A stretch of 33,154 nucleotides of DNA from Streptomyces aurantiacus JA 4570 (lineage in GTDB: Bacteria; Actinomycetota; Actinomycetes; Streptomycetales; Streptomycetaceae), in NCBI RefSeq assembly GCF_000414115.1, contig NZ_AOPZ01000132.1, positions 1 through 33,154 of the forward strand, given 5' to 3'. The notes beneath the pieces are model-generated. The model searched no databases. It worked only from the letters and a program-made list of their open reading frames with translations, and was not told the DNA's origin. Position numbers and translations under genes: made by a program. Shown one piece after another: positions 22,682-33,125 of this stretch (within the stretch, counting starts at the first letter, position 1; every line of letters starts with the position of its first letter).

Positions 22682-22926
22682 CACTTCGGAGAGGAGGTGG
22701 TTCGGCAGATGTACGTACACCGGACGGAAGAGGTGGCTGCGGGCTAGCGGCCCGCCACCACACCGAGTGCGGTGCCGGACCAGCACGCGAGAGCTGCGTG
22801 CAGCCGGCCGAAACTCAGGCAGTCACCCGACCCGCGAGCCGCCGGTACGTCCGGCCGGCTTCCCCCGCCGCACGGCGCGGGAACCACGGCTCGCGGGTCG
22901 CTCCGTGTCCGGGCGGCCTCGGAGCG
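22682..22926 (+). ncRNA. Probable structured non-coding RNA of about 245 nt
   Basis: Downstream of the promoter at 22647-22675 the sequence is dense in stable helices but has no long gene. Helices include GGTGG...CCACC enclosing CGGGC...GCCCG (22731-22759) and GCACGC/GCGTGC (about 22782-22799). A perfect 14-bp inverted repeat (22828-22841 with 22887-22900) encloses at least two inner hairpins (CCGGtacgtCCGG and CGCCG/CGGCG), so it could form a multi-branch junction. CGCTCCG/CGGAGCG (22899-22926) could end the transcript. I could not match it to tmRNA, RNase P RNA, SRP RNA or a known riboswitch. Some helices may instead terminate the convergent ABC operon. Confidence 0.4.
22709..22747 (+). CDS. 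Possible 12-codon open reading frame in the structured RNA
   Basis: ATG at 22709 opens a reading frame of 12 codons (MYVHRTEEVAAG) ending in TAG. AGGAGG at 22692-22697 lies 11 bases upstream, which is strong in sequence but somewhat far. The frame ends within the first stable hairpin of the proposed RNA. It may be a leader peptide or chance. Confidence 0.25.
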   Translation: MYVHRTEEVAAG

Positions 22927-22930
22927 AGCC

Positions 22931-24571
22931 TCAGCCCCTGCTCACGGCCGCCAGGATCTCCGGCAGCCGCCCCGCCACCCGCGGCGCCGCGAGCCGCAGG
23001 CCCCCGAAGGTGACGGCGGCCCCGTAGGCCGTGCCCAGCGGGAGCAGCAGCCAGGTCCAGGCGGTGTGGCCCGCCGTGTGCAGCCAGATCGTGAAGGCGA
23101 GCACGGGCGCGCAGAGGACGGCGGCGGTGAGCATCCCGCCGAGGATGGAGATCCAGACGAGGCCCGCCTGGCCGGGAGCGGCGTTCTTGTAGCCCTGCTG
23201 CGGGATGGAGTAGGGGTAGCGGGCCGACGCCCAGGCGCCGGTGGCCAGCATGGCGCCGAGCAGCGCGAAGGACAGGCCGAGCGCTTCGGGCAGGGCGGCC
23301 CACTCGCCGAGGAGGGCCGTGGTCAGGACGGTGACCAGCGTCGCGTACGGCAGTGTGATCACGAAGAGGGCGAGGGCCCGGGCGCGCAGCTCCTCGTACG
23401 CGTCACGCGTCGAGGAGATCGTCATCGCGACCATCCAGAACGCCGACGTGTCCTGCCCGAACTGGTTGTACATCTGGATGCCGAGCATCCCGGCCGCGAA
23501 GCACGCGAAGTAGAGGGAGCCGGTGCCCTGCAGCGCGTTGAAGAGGGGCACGATCAGGCCGATGGCCAGGGACGTCACCCAGGCCGCCTTGGTCTTCGGG
23601 TCGCGCCACACATAGCGGAGGGTGCGCTCCATGACGGGGCCGGTGCGGCCCGCGGGGAGCCGGGCGGCCAGGCCCGTCGTGCGGCGCTTGGTCCGTGCGG
23701 GCTCGGCCGCCGCGAGCGTGGAGCCGTCCGGCGAGGTCATCAGCCGGGTCAGGCTGCGCCGCCAGGCCCACAGGAGCAGGACGAGGGCCGCGACGGACAG
23801 GGCCAGCTGGGCCGCCGCCGTGGCGTACCGGGCATCGCCCGCCGCGTGCACCGCCGACAGCGCCGAGGACGGCGGGATCCAGCCGAGCACGTCCGCCGCC
23901 GGGTCCAGCTCGCCGAGGCCCGACTCCGACGAACCGATGCGCTGCGCCCCGAAGTTCACCACCTGCGCCCCGACCGCGATGACGAGCCCGCTCAGTACGG
24001 CGAGGTCGCGCCCCTTGCGGCTGGTCAGCAGGCGGATGTTGGCGGCCGCGACGGCCCGCGCGAGCGCCACGCAGACGAGCAGCGTCAGCGGCACCGCGAC
24101 GACGCCCACCGCGACCGCCGCCCCGCCCCGCGCCACCGCGATCACCGTGCCGAGCGCCAGACAGAGCGTGAACAGCGGCCCGATGCCCACGAGCGAGGAG
24201 ACGAGCAGGGCGCGTACGAGGGGACGCGGGCGCAGCGGCAGCATCACCAGGCGCGTGGGGTCCAGGGTCTCGTCGCCGCTCGGGAAGAACAGCGGCATCA
24301 CGGCCCAGCCGAGCGCGAGCACCGCGACGAGGATGACCGACACGGTCGCCGCGTGCTCGTTGCCGCGCAGCAGGATCAGGCCGAGCAGCTGGAGCGCGGC
24401 GAACAGCAGCGCGACGACCGCGGACGCGACGTACGCGGCGCGGCGGCCCGAGGACTGCCGCAGGCCGTTGCGGAGGAGGGACAGTTTCAGACGTACGAAG
24501 ACGGGGGTCAGGCCCGTGCTCGGGGCCGGGCCCGGGTGGCCGCCCGGGGCGGTGGCGTCCGGCGTCGTCAT
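22931..24571 (-). CDS. Large ABC transporter permease
   Basis: A polytopic membrane protein (546 aa) with roughly ten or more hydrophobic segments, such as AAYVASAVVALLFAALQLLG, TVSVILVAVLALGWAVMPLF and the C-terminal TAWTWLLLPLGTAYGAAV. It is the membrane partner of the ATPase encoded just upstream. The ATG overlaps that gene's stop (ATGA). The exporter type is unlike the DrrAB pair at the left of the island and looks like a conserved Streptomyces housekeeping transporter of unknown substrate. It is the last gene of its operon and converges on the structured RNA region. Confidence 0.82.
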   Translation of the reverse strand: MTTPDATAPGGHPGPAPSTGLTPVFVRLKLSLLRNGLRQSSGRRAAYVASAVVALLFAALQLLGLILLRGNEHAATVSVILVAVLALGWAVMPLFFPSGDETLDPTRLVMLPLRPRPLVRALLVSSLVGIGPLFTLCLALGTVIAVARGGAAVAVGVVAVPLTLLVCVALARAVAAANIRLLTSRKGRDLAVLSGLVIAVGAQVVNFGAQRIGSSESGLGELDPAADVLGWIPPSSALSAVHAAGDARYATAAAQLALSVAALVLLLWAWRRSLTRLMTSPDGSTLAAAEPARTKRRTTGLAARLPAGRTGPVMERTLRYVWRDPKTKAAWVTSLAIGLIVPLFNALQGTGSLYFACFAAGMLGIQMYNQFGQDTSAFWMVAMTISSTRDAYEELRARALALFVITLPYATLVTVLTTALLGEWAALPEALGLSFALLGAMLATGAWASARYPYSIPQQGYKNAAPGQAGLVWISILGGMLTAAVLCAPVLAFTIWLHTAGHTAWTWLLLPLGTAYGAAVTFGGLRLAAPRVAGRLPEILAAVSRG

Positions 24572-25341
24572 CGGGCGCCGCCGCCCAGCCAGTCGAGGTC
24601 CGAACCGGCGTCGCGGCCGTTCGCGCCGACGAGTTCGAGGAACGCCTCCTGGAGGGTTGCCGCCTCGCCGCGCACCTCGGCGAGCGGGCCCTGCGCGCGG
24701 ATGCGGCCCGCCGCGATGACGGCGACCCAGTCGCACAGGGACTCCACGAGCTCCATCACGTGGCTGGAGAAGACGACGGTCGCCCCGGACGCCGTGTAGC
24801 GCTCCAGGACGCCGCGGATCGTCTGCGCGGAGACCGGGTCGACGCCCTCGAACGGCTCGTCGAGGAAGAGGACTTCGGGGTTGTGGAGCAGCGCCGCCGC
24901 GAGGCCGATCTTCTTGCGCATGCCCGTCGAGTAGTCGACGACCAGTTTGTGCTGGGCGCCCGCGAGGTCGAGGACGTCGAGGAGCTGGGTGGCGCGTTTG
25001 TCGACCTCCTCCCCGGGCAGGCCCCGCAACCTGCCTGTGTAGGCGAGGAGTTCGCGGCCGGAGAGGCGGTCGAAGAGGCGCAGGCCCTCGGGGAGTACGC
25101 CGATGCGGGCCTTGACCTCGGCGGGGTCCTGCCAGACGTCGCGGCCGACGACCTCCACGGTGCCCTGGTCGGGGCGGAGCAGGCCGGTGACCATGGAGAG
25201 GGTGGTGGTCTTGCCCGCGCCGTTCGGGCCGACGAGGCCGATGAACTTCCCTGCCGGGAGGGTGAGGTCGATGCCCGCCACGGCAAGGCTCTGGCCGAAG
25301 GTCTTCCACAGGTTCGTCACGCGAACCGCTGGCTGGGTCAC
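24568..25341 (-). CDS. ABC transporter ATP-binding protein
   Basis: The ATPase subunit (257 aa) for the downstream permease. Motifs are Walker A GPNGAGKTTT, signature variant YSTGMRKKIGLAAAL (LSGGQ replaced by YSTGM, as in several ABC-2 ATPases), Walker B VLFLDEPFEGVDP and the H-loop SSHVMELVESLCD. The GTG start at 25341 follows GAGGGG; the open frame upstream of it is low-complexity and not family-like. It forms a two-gene operon with the permease. Substrate unknown. Confidence 0.88.
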   Translation of the reverse strand: MTQPAVRVTNLWKTFGQSLAVAGIDLTLPAGKFIGLVGPNGAGKTTTLSMVTGLLRPDQGTVEVVGRDVWQDPAEVKARIGVLPEGLRLFDRLSGRELLAYTGRLRGLPGEEVDKRATQLLDVLDLAGAQHKLVVDYSTGMRKKIGLAAALLHNPEVLFLDEPFEGVDPVSAQTIRGVLERYTASGATVVFSSHVMELVESLCDWVAVIAAGRIRAQGPLAEVRGEAATLQEAFLELVGANGRDAGSDLDWLGGGAR

Positions 25342-25401
25342 CGCTGCCCCTCTGATCGCCGTCGGGGAAATATAGCCCCTTCGGCGTTTTAGGAGCGGGG
25401 T

Positions 25402-25432
25402 CTGGGGCGGAGCCCCTGGGGCGGAGCCCCAG
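25402..25432 (-). terminator. GGGGCGGAGCCCC double hairpin, likely terminator
   Basis: CTGGGGC (25402-25408) pairs with GCCCCAG (25426-25432), and the interior holds two GGGGCggaGCCCC hairpins. It lies just after the stop codon of the minus-strand primase/polymerase-like gene and before the ABC ATPase. This repeat type is common at Streptomyces gene ends. There is no long T tract. Confidence 0.55.
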
Positions 25433-25456
25433 AAGAGGCGGCGGGCCGGTGGGGGG

Positions 25457-26119
25457 CTACTTCCTGCGGGAGTCCCTGCCGCAGGCGTAGGAGAGGGGGG
25501 AGATGACTTCCTCCGCGTCGGGGAGCCAGCGGTTGGCCGGGGTGGGCCGGTTGGCCCACTGCACCGCGCCGGAGGCGCCGAAACGGGTGGGCGGCGCGGC
25601 GACGTACGCGCCCTCACCGAGGGTGACGAGGTCGAGGGCGGCGGGCGGCCAGCCCAACTTGCGGACGAGGTCCGGGACTTTCGCCGAGGCGCCGGGCAGC
25701 ACGAAGAACTGCATGCGCCGGTCCGGCGTACACGTCACGGGGCCGAGCGTCAGCTCCATCCGCTCCATGCGGGCGAGGGCGAGGAAGCCGGCCGTCTCGG
25801 GCACGTCGATCGCGTCGAACGTACGCCCCGTCGGAAGCAGGATCGAGGCGTTCGACTGCTTCGCCCACATCCGCCGGGCGACCGTCGCGCTGCCCGTGGC
25901 CTGCGTGGGCCAGTCGTCGCGCACCGGGTGCGCGCCGGGCGCGGGGCACGCGGCCTCGCCGCACGAGCAGCGCCACGTGCCCTCGACGGACTCGAGCCAG
26001 GCGCCGGGGAAGACATCCCAGTGGCGCTCCTCCGCGTACCGAACGGCCGTGTCCTGCAGGGCCTCTCCGCGCTGCTTCGGGATCTGCGCGGCTGACGTGA
26101 CTCCCATGGTCTCTTCCAC
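25457..26119 (-). CDS. Small bifunctional DNA primase/polymerase-like protein
   Basis: A 220-aa protein resembling the N-terminal prim-pol domain family common in Streptomyces, usually annotated as bifunctional DNA primase/polymerase. Typical features are TAVRYAEERHWDVFPGAWLE, the cysteine-rich CSCGEAACPAPGAHPVRDDW and the final PPTRFGASGAVQWANRPT. It lacks a helicase or other partner domain, and actual primase activity is not established for these short proteins. The start is uncertain: GTG at 26119 fits homologues as I recall them, ATG at 26107 has the better ribosome binding site (GGAAGAG), and ATG at 26143 is also in frame. It is a single gene ending at the GGGGCGGAGCCCC hairpin. Confidence 0.75.
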   Translation of the reverse strand: MEETMGVTSAAQIPKQRGEALQDTAVRYAEERHWDVFPGAWLESVEGTWRCSCGEAACPAPGAHPVRDDWPTQATGSATVARRMWAKQSNASILLPTGRTFDAIDVPETAGFLALARMERMELTLGPVTCTPDRRMQFFVLPGASAKVPDLVRKLGWPPAALDLVTLGEGAYVAAPPTRFGASGAVQWANRPTPANRWLPDAEEVISPLSYACGRDSRRK

Positions 26120-26576
26120 GCAGGTCTCAACTGCCCGCGTCATGTGGGGTTACGGGGTGTCACGTGCGCGGGGGAGGAGCATCGATCCTGCTGCGGGGCG
26201 CATGGGTGCACGGGTGGGGGCGCGCATGGGCAAGGGGGGCCCGGCGCGGGTAGCCACGTCAAGGGCAGTCGGAGTTCACCCAGGTTCACCCGGCTCGCCG
26301 ACTTGTGCTGTGCTCTGTTGTGTTCTACGTCATTACACGTCTTTCTGCCACGCTCTGCCGCGTTCCGCTCTATTGCGCTGCTAAACGCCACGAAAGGCTG
26401 TGAAATACGGAGTTCCCGCAGGTTGCAGCTCATTTGTGGTGCTAGTGGTGCATCTTCCGGTTGTTCCCAGGGCATTGATCATCTGGGCGATGCGGGCAAA
26501 CCGGCCCGGACCGTTCCTCATTCGACATCCACATCCGAAGTTCCAGATGGTCCACGGTGCACACAGGGGGTACGCC
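26120..26576. other. Intergenic region upstream of the divergent regulator
   Basis: About 450 bp separate the primase/polymerase-like gene and the regulator gene, which diverge here. The stretch 26300-26470 is AT-richer than its surroundings and so is the likely promoter area, but I see no -35/-10 pair that stands out. Upstream in-frame extension of the regulator through this region is not family-like. No small gene, tRNA or repeat was found. Confidence 0.5.
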
Positions 26577-27965
26577 ATGGCCGCCAGGCCACTCGTCGCG
26601 CGGCAGCCCAACGAACGGCTGCAGGCGCTCATTCAGGAAGCCGGCTGTTCCAACGCCGGCCTGGCCCGTCGCGTGAACATGTGCGGCGCGGAGCACGGTC
26701 TCGATCTTCGTTACGACAAGACGTCGGTGGCTCGCTGGCTGCGCGGCCAGCAGCCGCGCGGGCGCGCGCCGGGCATCATCGCCGAGGCGCTCGGCCGCAA
26801 ACTGGGGCGCACGGTCACGATCGACGAGATCGGCATGGCGAACGGCAAGAACCTCGCCTCCGGCGTGGGGCTGCAGTTCTCGCCCACCGTTCTCGGCGCG
26901 ATCGAGCAGGTCTGCGAGCTGTGGCGCAGCGACGTGGGGCGGCGGGACTTCCTGTCCGGCTCGTCCGTCGCCGCGTCCGCGCTCGTGGAGCCGAGCCGCG
27001 ACTGGCTCATCTCCTCGCCGGACGCGCAGGTCGGCCGCACGGCCGGGCCGCGCGTGGGGCTCTCGGACGTGGCCGCCGTCAAGGCGATGACGGAGGCCCT
27101 GACACAACTGGACCACCAGTACGGCAGCGGGCATGTGCGCCCCGTCGTCGTGCACTACCTCAACTCGGTCGTCTCCGGGCTGCTCGCGGGCTCCTACCGC
27201 GAGGCGGTGGGGCGCGAACTCTTCGCGGCCGTCGCGCGGTTGACGGAACTCGCCGGGTACATGGCCGTGGACACCGGCCAGCCGGGCCTGGCCCAGCGCT
27301 ATTACATCCAGGCGCTGCGCCTGGCCCAGGCGGCGGGCGACCGGGGGTACGGAGGGTACGTACTCGCGGCGTCGATGAGTCACCTCGCCGCGCAGCTCGG
27401 CAACCCCCGCGAGATCGCGCAGCTGGCGCGGGCGGCGCAGGAGGGGGCGCGCGGGCGGGTCACGCCGCGCGCGGAGTGCATGTTCTACGCCGCGGAGGCG
27501 CGGGGACACGCGCTGCTCGGCGACGCCCGGTCCACGCAGGTGGTGGCGGGGCGCGCGGTCGAGGCGATGGAACGCGCCACGGGCGAGGAGGACTCGGGCG
27601 ACGACCCGGTGTGGATCCGCCATTTCGACCAGGCATATCTGGCCGACGAACTGGCGCACTGCCACCGCGACTTGGGGCAGGCCGACGCGGCCGCCCGGCG
27701 CGCGGAGGAGTCCCTGGCCGGGCATCCGCCGACGCGGGCGCGGCGCCGCGCCATCGGTCTGGTGCTGCTCGCCACGGCCCAGGTCCAGCGCCGCGAGGTG
27801 GAACAGGCATGCCACACCGGCCTGAAGGCCATCGAACTCCTCGGCACCCTGCGGTCCAACCGCGGCGCGGAGTATCTCGACGACTTCCAGCAGCGGCTCG
27901 AACCGTTCCGGGAGGAGCCGGTGGTAAGGGAGTTCGGTGCGCGCCTCGACCTCCAGGCGGCGTGA
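26577..27965 (+). CDS. Helix-turn-helix regulator with TPR-like C-terminal domain
   Basis: A 462-aa protein with an N-terminal DNA-binding region (PNERLQALIQEAGCSNAGLA, then YDKTSVARWLRGQQPRGRAP, residues about 10-70) and a mainly helical C-terminal half of TPR character (LAQRYYIQALRLAQAAGDRG, EVEQACHTGLKAIELLG). The architecture is that of NsdA-like developmental regulators in Streptomyces, but the sequence is not NsdA itself as I recall it, so I give no symbol. The ATG at 26577 follows AGGGGG; an ATG at 26547 is also in frame. It is probably a core gene outside the biosynthetic island. Confidence 0.78.
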   Translation: MAARPLVARQPNERLQALIQEAGCSNAGLARRVNMCGAEHGLDLRYDKTSVARWLRGQQPRGRAPGIIAEALGRKLGRTVTIDEIGMANGKNLASGVGLQFSPTVLGAIEQVCELWRSDVGRRDFLSGSSVAASALVEPSRDWLISSPDAQVGRTAGPRVGLSDVAAVKAMTEALTQLDHQYGSGHVRPVVVHYLNSVVSGLLAGSYREAVGRELFAAVARLTELAGYMAVDTGQPGLAQRYYIQALRLAQAAGDRGYGGYVLAASMSHLAAQLGNPREIAQLARAAQEGARGRVTPRAECMFYAAEARGHALLGDARSTQVVAGRAVEAMERATGEEDSGDDPVWIRHFDQAYLADELAHCHRDLGQADAAARRAEESLAGHPPTRARRRAIGLVLLATAQVQRREVEQACHTGLKAIELLGTLRSNRGAEYLDDFQQRLEPFREEPVVREFGARLDLQAA

Positions 27966-27986
27966 ACCCCGTTCGGCGGGAGACGT

Positions 27987-28013
27987 GGGCTCTCCATCTC
28001 CCTTAAGGAGCCC
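27987..28013 (+). terminator. Candidate terminator after the helix-turn-helix regulator gene
   Basis: GGGCTC (27987-27992) can pair with GAGCCC (28008-28013). A tighter inner pairing CTCC/GGAG around TTAA lies at 27998-28010. It is followed by TTAACAG. The loop of the outer stem is long, so the call is tentative. Confidence 0.35.
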
Positions 28014-28787
28014 TTAACAGCGTCTCCCGCACAACTTCTGTTACTCCTGTGGCGTCTGTGTCAGGTGCGGTGCTTACCGCCTCCTGAGCTGCGTGGCAGA
28101 GCGCCGCGGGGACCCGGTAGCGTGAGCCGACGTTCCGAAGGTCCCCCATTCGTAGGAGTCCCGGTGACGCAGCAGAGCGGGCAAGGCGCTGCTTCCTCCG
28201 AACCGCAGCAACCCGCGGCGCGGCACGCGCACGAGGGCATCGTGCTGCCGGCGGACGGCAGCGAGCCCCTGATGCCGGGCACCACCGGCGACCACGCCGC
28301 CCCGCCCGTCGGCAGCCCCTGGGGCGACCCCTGGGGCCCGGAGCCGACGACTCCGGCACCGGGCGCGGGCGCGGCCTGGGACGCCCCGCAGCAGGACCCC
28401 GCCGGGCCGCAGCCGCCTCGGGGCGGGATGCCGCTGCCCCCCGAGGGCACACCACTGCCGCCCACGGCGCCGCCGCCCGCGTCGTACCCGGACGCCGCCG
28501 CGTACGGGAGCCAGGGGGCGCCGATGCCGTCCGAAGGCGCCGGGCAGGGGTACGGCCCGGTGCCGGGGCAGATGCCTGCTCAGGTCCCGGGGCACGGGGC
28601 CGGTCAGAGTCCGGGCCGAATACCCGGCCACGGCTCCATACCCGCCGAGGGGCACCTCATGCCGCCCCAGAACCAGAACCAGGACCAGGGCCAGGACCAC
28701 CAGAACCAGGGCCTGCCTCAGCAGCAGGGCCAGGGCCTGCCCGGCACTTCGTACGACGGGTCCGGCAGGCACGGCGGGGCGCACGCC

Positions 28788-29020
28788 GCGTACGGCGGTG
28801 TCGACGCTTCGTACGGCGGCCACGGCGCCGCGTACGGCGAGAACGACGCCTCGTACGGCCAGCACGGCGGCAACACCCCCTCGTACGGCGAGAACGGCGG
28901 CCACGGCGCCGCGTACGGCCAACACGGCGGCAACGACGCCTCGTACGGCCGGCACAGCGGCAACACCCCCTCGTACGCCCAGAACAGCGGTCACGACGCC
29001 TCCTACGGCGGGCACGGCTC
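28788..29020 (+). repeat. Degenerate tandem repeat encoding Tyr-Gly-rich motifs
   Basis: Units of roughly 24-33 bp containing TCGTACGGC or CGTACGGC recur about ten times, giving motifs such as ASYGGHG, AAYGEND and PSYGENG. All periods are multiples of three. The encoded segment is disordered, hydrophilic and lies on the N-terminal side of the transmembrane helix. Confidence 0.85.
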
Positions 29021-29339
29021 CGCCCCGCTTCCGCCCGCTGCCGGAGGCGGAAGCGGGCGGCACGCGGCGCCCGCCGGGCCCGACGCCGAGGCCACCCAGT
29101 TCATCGCGCCGGTCGACCCCGGCACCCCCGCGGCGCCGGGCGCGCTTCCGCCCGAGATGCCCGCCGACGGCGCCACCCAGTTCCTGGGGCGCGCGCAGGA
29201 CGTCGTCCCGGGCGCGGCGGCCCCGGACGACAACGCGCCCACCCAGTTCATCGCGCCCGTCACGGACAGCGGCGCCCCCGCCGCCTCGGCCTCCGCTCCG
29301 TACGGCGTGCGCCCCGGCGCCCCGGGCGACCGGCAGCCG

Positions 29340-29385
29340 CCCGCCGAGGTCGACAGCCTCTTCCCGCCGAGTTCGACAGCCTCTT
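29340..29385 (+). repeat. 23-bp tandem duplication causing the frameshift
   Basis: Positions 29340-29362 and 29363-29385 are 23-bp copies that differ only at 29349 (G) versus 29372 (T). Because 23 is not a multiple of three, the second copy moves the reading frame. Deleting either copy restores one continuous protein; keeping the second copy gives PAEFDSLFRREP. Confidence 0.95.
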
Positions 29386-30171
29386 CCGCCGGGAGCCGGA
29401 GCCCGACGAGGGCCCCGCGTCCACCCAGCAGATGCCCCGCTTCCAGGTGCCCGCACCGGGCCCCGGCGTACCCGCCCCGGGCCCCGAGCCCGAGCCCGGG
29501 CGGCAGCGCCGCGGCCGCGGCGGCTCCAAGCTGCCGCTCCTCGCGGCCGTCGGCGTGGGCATCGCCGTGCTCGGCGTCGGCGCGGGCGCGATGCTCAGCG
29601 GGGGCGGCGGCGGTGGCGACGACGACAAGAAGGACGACAACAAGTCGCTCGCCGCGACCGAACCGGCCGAGAGCGACAAGCCGTCACCGTCCGCCGACCC
29701 CTCCAAGAAGCAGGCGGTCGCGCTGGACAAGCTCCTCGCGGACAGCAACAACAGCCGCGAGACCGTGATCGGCGCCGTGCGTGACGTGGGCAAGTGCTCG
29801 AACCTGAAGCAGGCCGCCACCGATCTGCGGGCCGCGGCCAAGCAGCGCGACGGCCTCGTCGGCAGGCTCTCCGGCCTGACCGTCGACAAGCTGCCGAAGA
29901 ACGCGCAGCTGACCGCCGCGCTCAACAAGGCGTGGAAGGCGTCCGCGTCGGCCGACAACCACTACGCCGCGTGGGCCGACCAGGTCGCCCGCAAGAAGGG
30001 CTGCCGCAAGGGCCACGCCCGGCAGACCAACCACTCGGCCGCGGGCAACCGGGCGAGCGGCGAGGCGACACAGGCCAAGCAGCAGGCCGCGACCCTGTGG
30101 AACGCGATCGCGCAGCAGCACGGGCTGACCAAGCGGGACCGGACGCAGCTGTAGCGGGGCGGGCGGATTCG

Positions 30172-31554
<1,383 letters not shown>

Positions 31555-31735
31555 GGACACGCACGATTCCGTCAACGGGCCAACCTGGGAGTGACGCGCA
31601 CCCAACGGTTGGTGACCAAGGCATGAACTGGTGGGGCCGTAAACGCGTGGGGGATGTGGGAACGTACGATCGATGACCGTGCAAGGAACGGAGAAGTCTT
31701 CCCGTCGCGGCCGTCGGTCGACGACCATAGGCGGC

Positions 31736-32173
31736 ATGCCAACGAACGACATGCCGTGGTGGCGCTGGCGCAGCAATGTGCGCTCGGCGCTGCACATGCT
31801 CTCGGACCCGGTCTTCCAGCGGGAGTGCTGGCTCGCGGGGCGCGAGGAGTACGGGGACGTGACCGACGCCGTGTACCGCCTTGTCGAGGACACGTGGCTG
31901 GACAACTGGTCGGCGGAGAAGTACGTCGGGACGATCTTCCGGGACCCGCAGGAGGCCGCGCTCGTCGACGCCGCGGTGCTGCGGGTCCTCCGGATCATGC
32001 ACGAGGTCGGTCCGGACGCGGCGGTGGCCGTGTATCTGGACCACCCGGGCTGGCCGGACGCGGTGCGGGCGGCGCGCGACGCGCACGTGCGGCTCGCGGC
32101 CGGCGACGGGGACGATCCGGACGGGCAGCCGCGGACACTGGAGGTCCTGCGGATTCTCACGCGGTCGGGGTGA
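31736..32173 (+). CDS. Small conserved actinobacterial protein (SCO4402-like)
   Basis: A 145-aa soluble protein rich in helices. The phrases WWRWRSNVRSALHMLSDPVF, YGDVTDAVYRLVEDTWLD and SAEKYVGTIFRDPQEA match what I recall of a conserved Streptomyces family named after S. coelicolor SCO4402, which lies beside purU. No catalytic motif is seen and the function is unknown. I chose ATG 31736 (TAGGCGG upstream); ATG 31673 is in frame and would add 21 Arg/Ser-rich residues. It is just upstream of purU in the same direction, 26 bp away, and divergent from the lipoprotein gene. Confidence 0.7.
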   Translation: MPTNDMPWWRWRSNVRSALHMLSDPVFQRECWLAGREEYGDVTDAVYRLVEDTWLDNWSAEKYVGTIFRDPQEAALVDAAVLRVLRIMHEVGPDAAVAVYLDHPGWPDAVRAARDAHVRLAAGDGDDPDGQPRTLEVLRILTRSG

Positions 32174-32199
32174 GGTCCCGGATATGGGACCCTGGGCGG

Positions 32200-33093
32200 A
32201 TGAACGAGCAGTCCGCCGTCGCCAGTGACCAGCGCGCCGACCGCGCCGAGCAGTACGTCCTCACGCTCTCCTGCCCGGACAAACAAGGCATCGTGCACGC
32301 CGTGTCGAGCTATCTCTTCATGACCGGCTGCAACATCGAGGACAGCCAGCAGTTCGGCGACCACGACACCGGACTCTTCTTCATGCGGGTGCACTTCTCG
32401 GCCGAGGCGCCGGTGACGCTCGACAAGCTGCGCGCGAGCTTCGCGGCCATCGGTGACTCCTTCCAGATGGACTGGCAGATCCACGGGGCCGACGACAGGA
32501 TGCGGGTCGTCCTGATGGTGTCGAAGTTCGGCCACTGCCTGAACGACCTGCTGTTCCGCTCGCGCATCGGCGCGCTGCCGGTGGAGATCGCCGCGGTCGT
32601 CTCCAACCACACGGACTTCGCCGAGCTGGCCGCTTCGTACGACGTTCCCTTCCACCACATTCCGGTGACGCGGGACACCAAGGCCGAGGCGGAGGCGCGG
32701 CTGCTCCAGCTGGTGCGGGAGGAGAACGTCGAGCTTGTCGTGCTCGCCCGCTATATGCAGGTCCTCTCCGACGACCTGTGCAAGCAGCTCAGCGGGCGGA
32801 TCATCAACATCCACCACTCGTTCCTGCCGAGCTTCAAGGGCGCGCGGCCGTATCACCAGGCGCACGCGCGCGGCGTGAAGCTGATCGGTGCCACGGCGCA
32901 CTATGTCACCGCCGATCTCGACGAGGGGCCGATCATCGAGCAGGAGGTCGAGCGGGTGGGGCACGGGGTGACGCCCGACCAGTTGGTCGCCATCGGGCGG
33001 GACGTGGAGTGCCAGGCGCTGGCGCGGGCCGTCAAGTGGCATGCGGAGCACCGCATCCTCCTGAACGGCCACCGGACCGTGGTGTTCGCCTAG
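32200..33093 (+). CDS. purU: Formyltetrahydrofolate deformylase
   Basis: Hydrolyses 10-formyl-tetrahydrofolate to formate and tetrahydrofolate, balancing the one-carbon pool and supplying formate (297 aa, cytosolic). An N-terminal ACT domain (about 20-100; LSCPDKQGIVHAVSSYLF) precedes the formyltransferase-fold catalytic domain (about 105-297). The active-site signature NIHHSFLPSFKGARPYHQA and the HYVTADLDEGPII segment carry the Asn, His and Asp residues of the family. The ATG at 32200 is the first that gives a full ACT domain. Length is normal and it is a core metabolic gene. Confidence 0.95.
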   Translation: MNEQSAVASDQRADRAEQYVLTLSCPDKQGIVHAVSSYLFMTGCNIEDSQQFGDHDTGLFFMRVHFSAEAPVTLDKLRASFAAIGDSFQMDWQIHGADDRMRVVLMVSKFGHCLNDLLFRSRIGALPVEIAAVVSNHTDFAELAASYDVPFHHIPVTRDTKAEAEARLLQLVREENVELVVLARYMQVLSDDLCKQLSGRIINIHHSFLPSFKGARPYHQAHARGVKLIGATAHYVTADLDEGPIIEQEVERVGHGVTPDQLVAIGRDVECQALARAVKWHAEHRILLNGHRTVVFA

Positions 33094-33125
33094 CCCGGCG
33101 CGGGGCTGCTTTTCGGCTTTCGGTG

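Larger units (their letters stand above)
28164..30154 (+). pseudogene. Pro/Gly-rich single-pass membrane protein, frameshifted by a 23-bp duplication
   Basis: Two frames encode one protein. From GTG 28164 (after AGGAG) the first frame gives about 400 residues of Pro/Gly/Gln-rich cytoplasmic sequence, including Tyr-Gly repeats and three THR-containing ATQF motifs. It leaves the proper frame at about 29362. The second frame continues with FDSLFRREPEPDEG, one transmembrane helix (LPLLAAVGVGIAVLGVGAGA), a Gly/Asp-rich linker and an extracellular domain of about 150 residues with two cysteines, ending at 30154. Removing one copy of the 23-bp tandem duplication at 29340-29385 joins them exactly into about 655 codons. 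Functions of such Streptomyces proteins are unknown. It may be a real knockout or a sequence error. Confidence 0.8.

Noticed and set aside
22682..22926. Structured region as a cobalamin riboswitch, tmRNA, RNase P RNA or SRP RNA
   Set aside because: None of their signature sequences was found on either strand, and the minus-strand gene next to it ends, rather than starts, here.
31602..31612. CCAACGGTTGG palindrome upstream of the lipoprotein gene as an operator
   Set aside because: Short, single, and without a known matching regulator; left as a bare observation.
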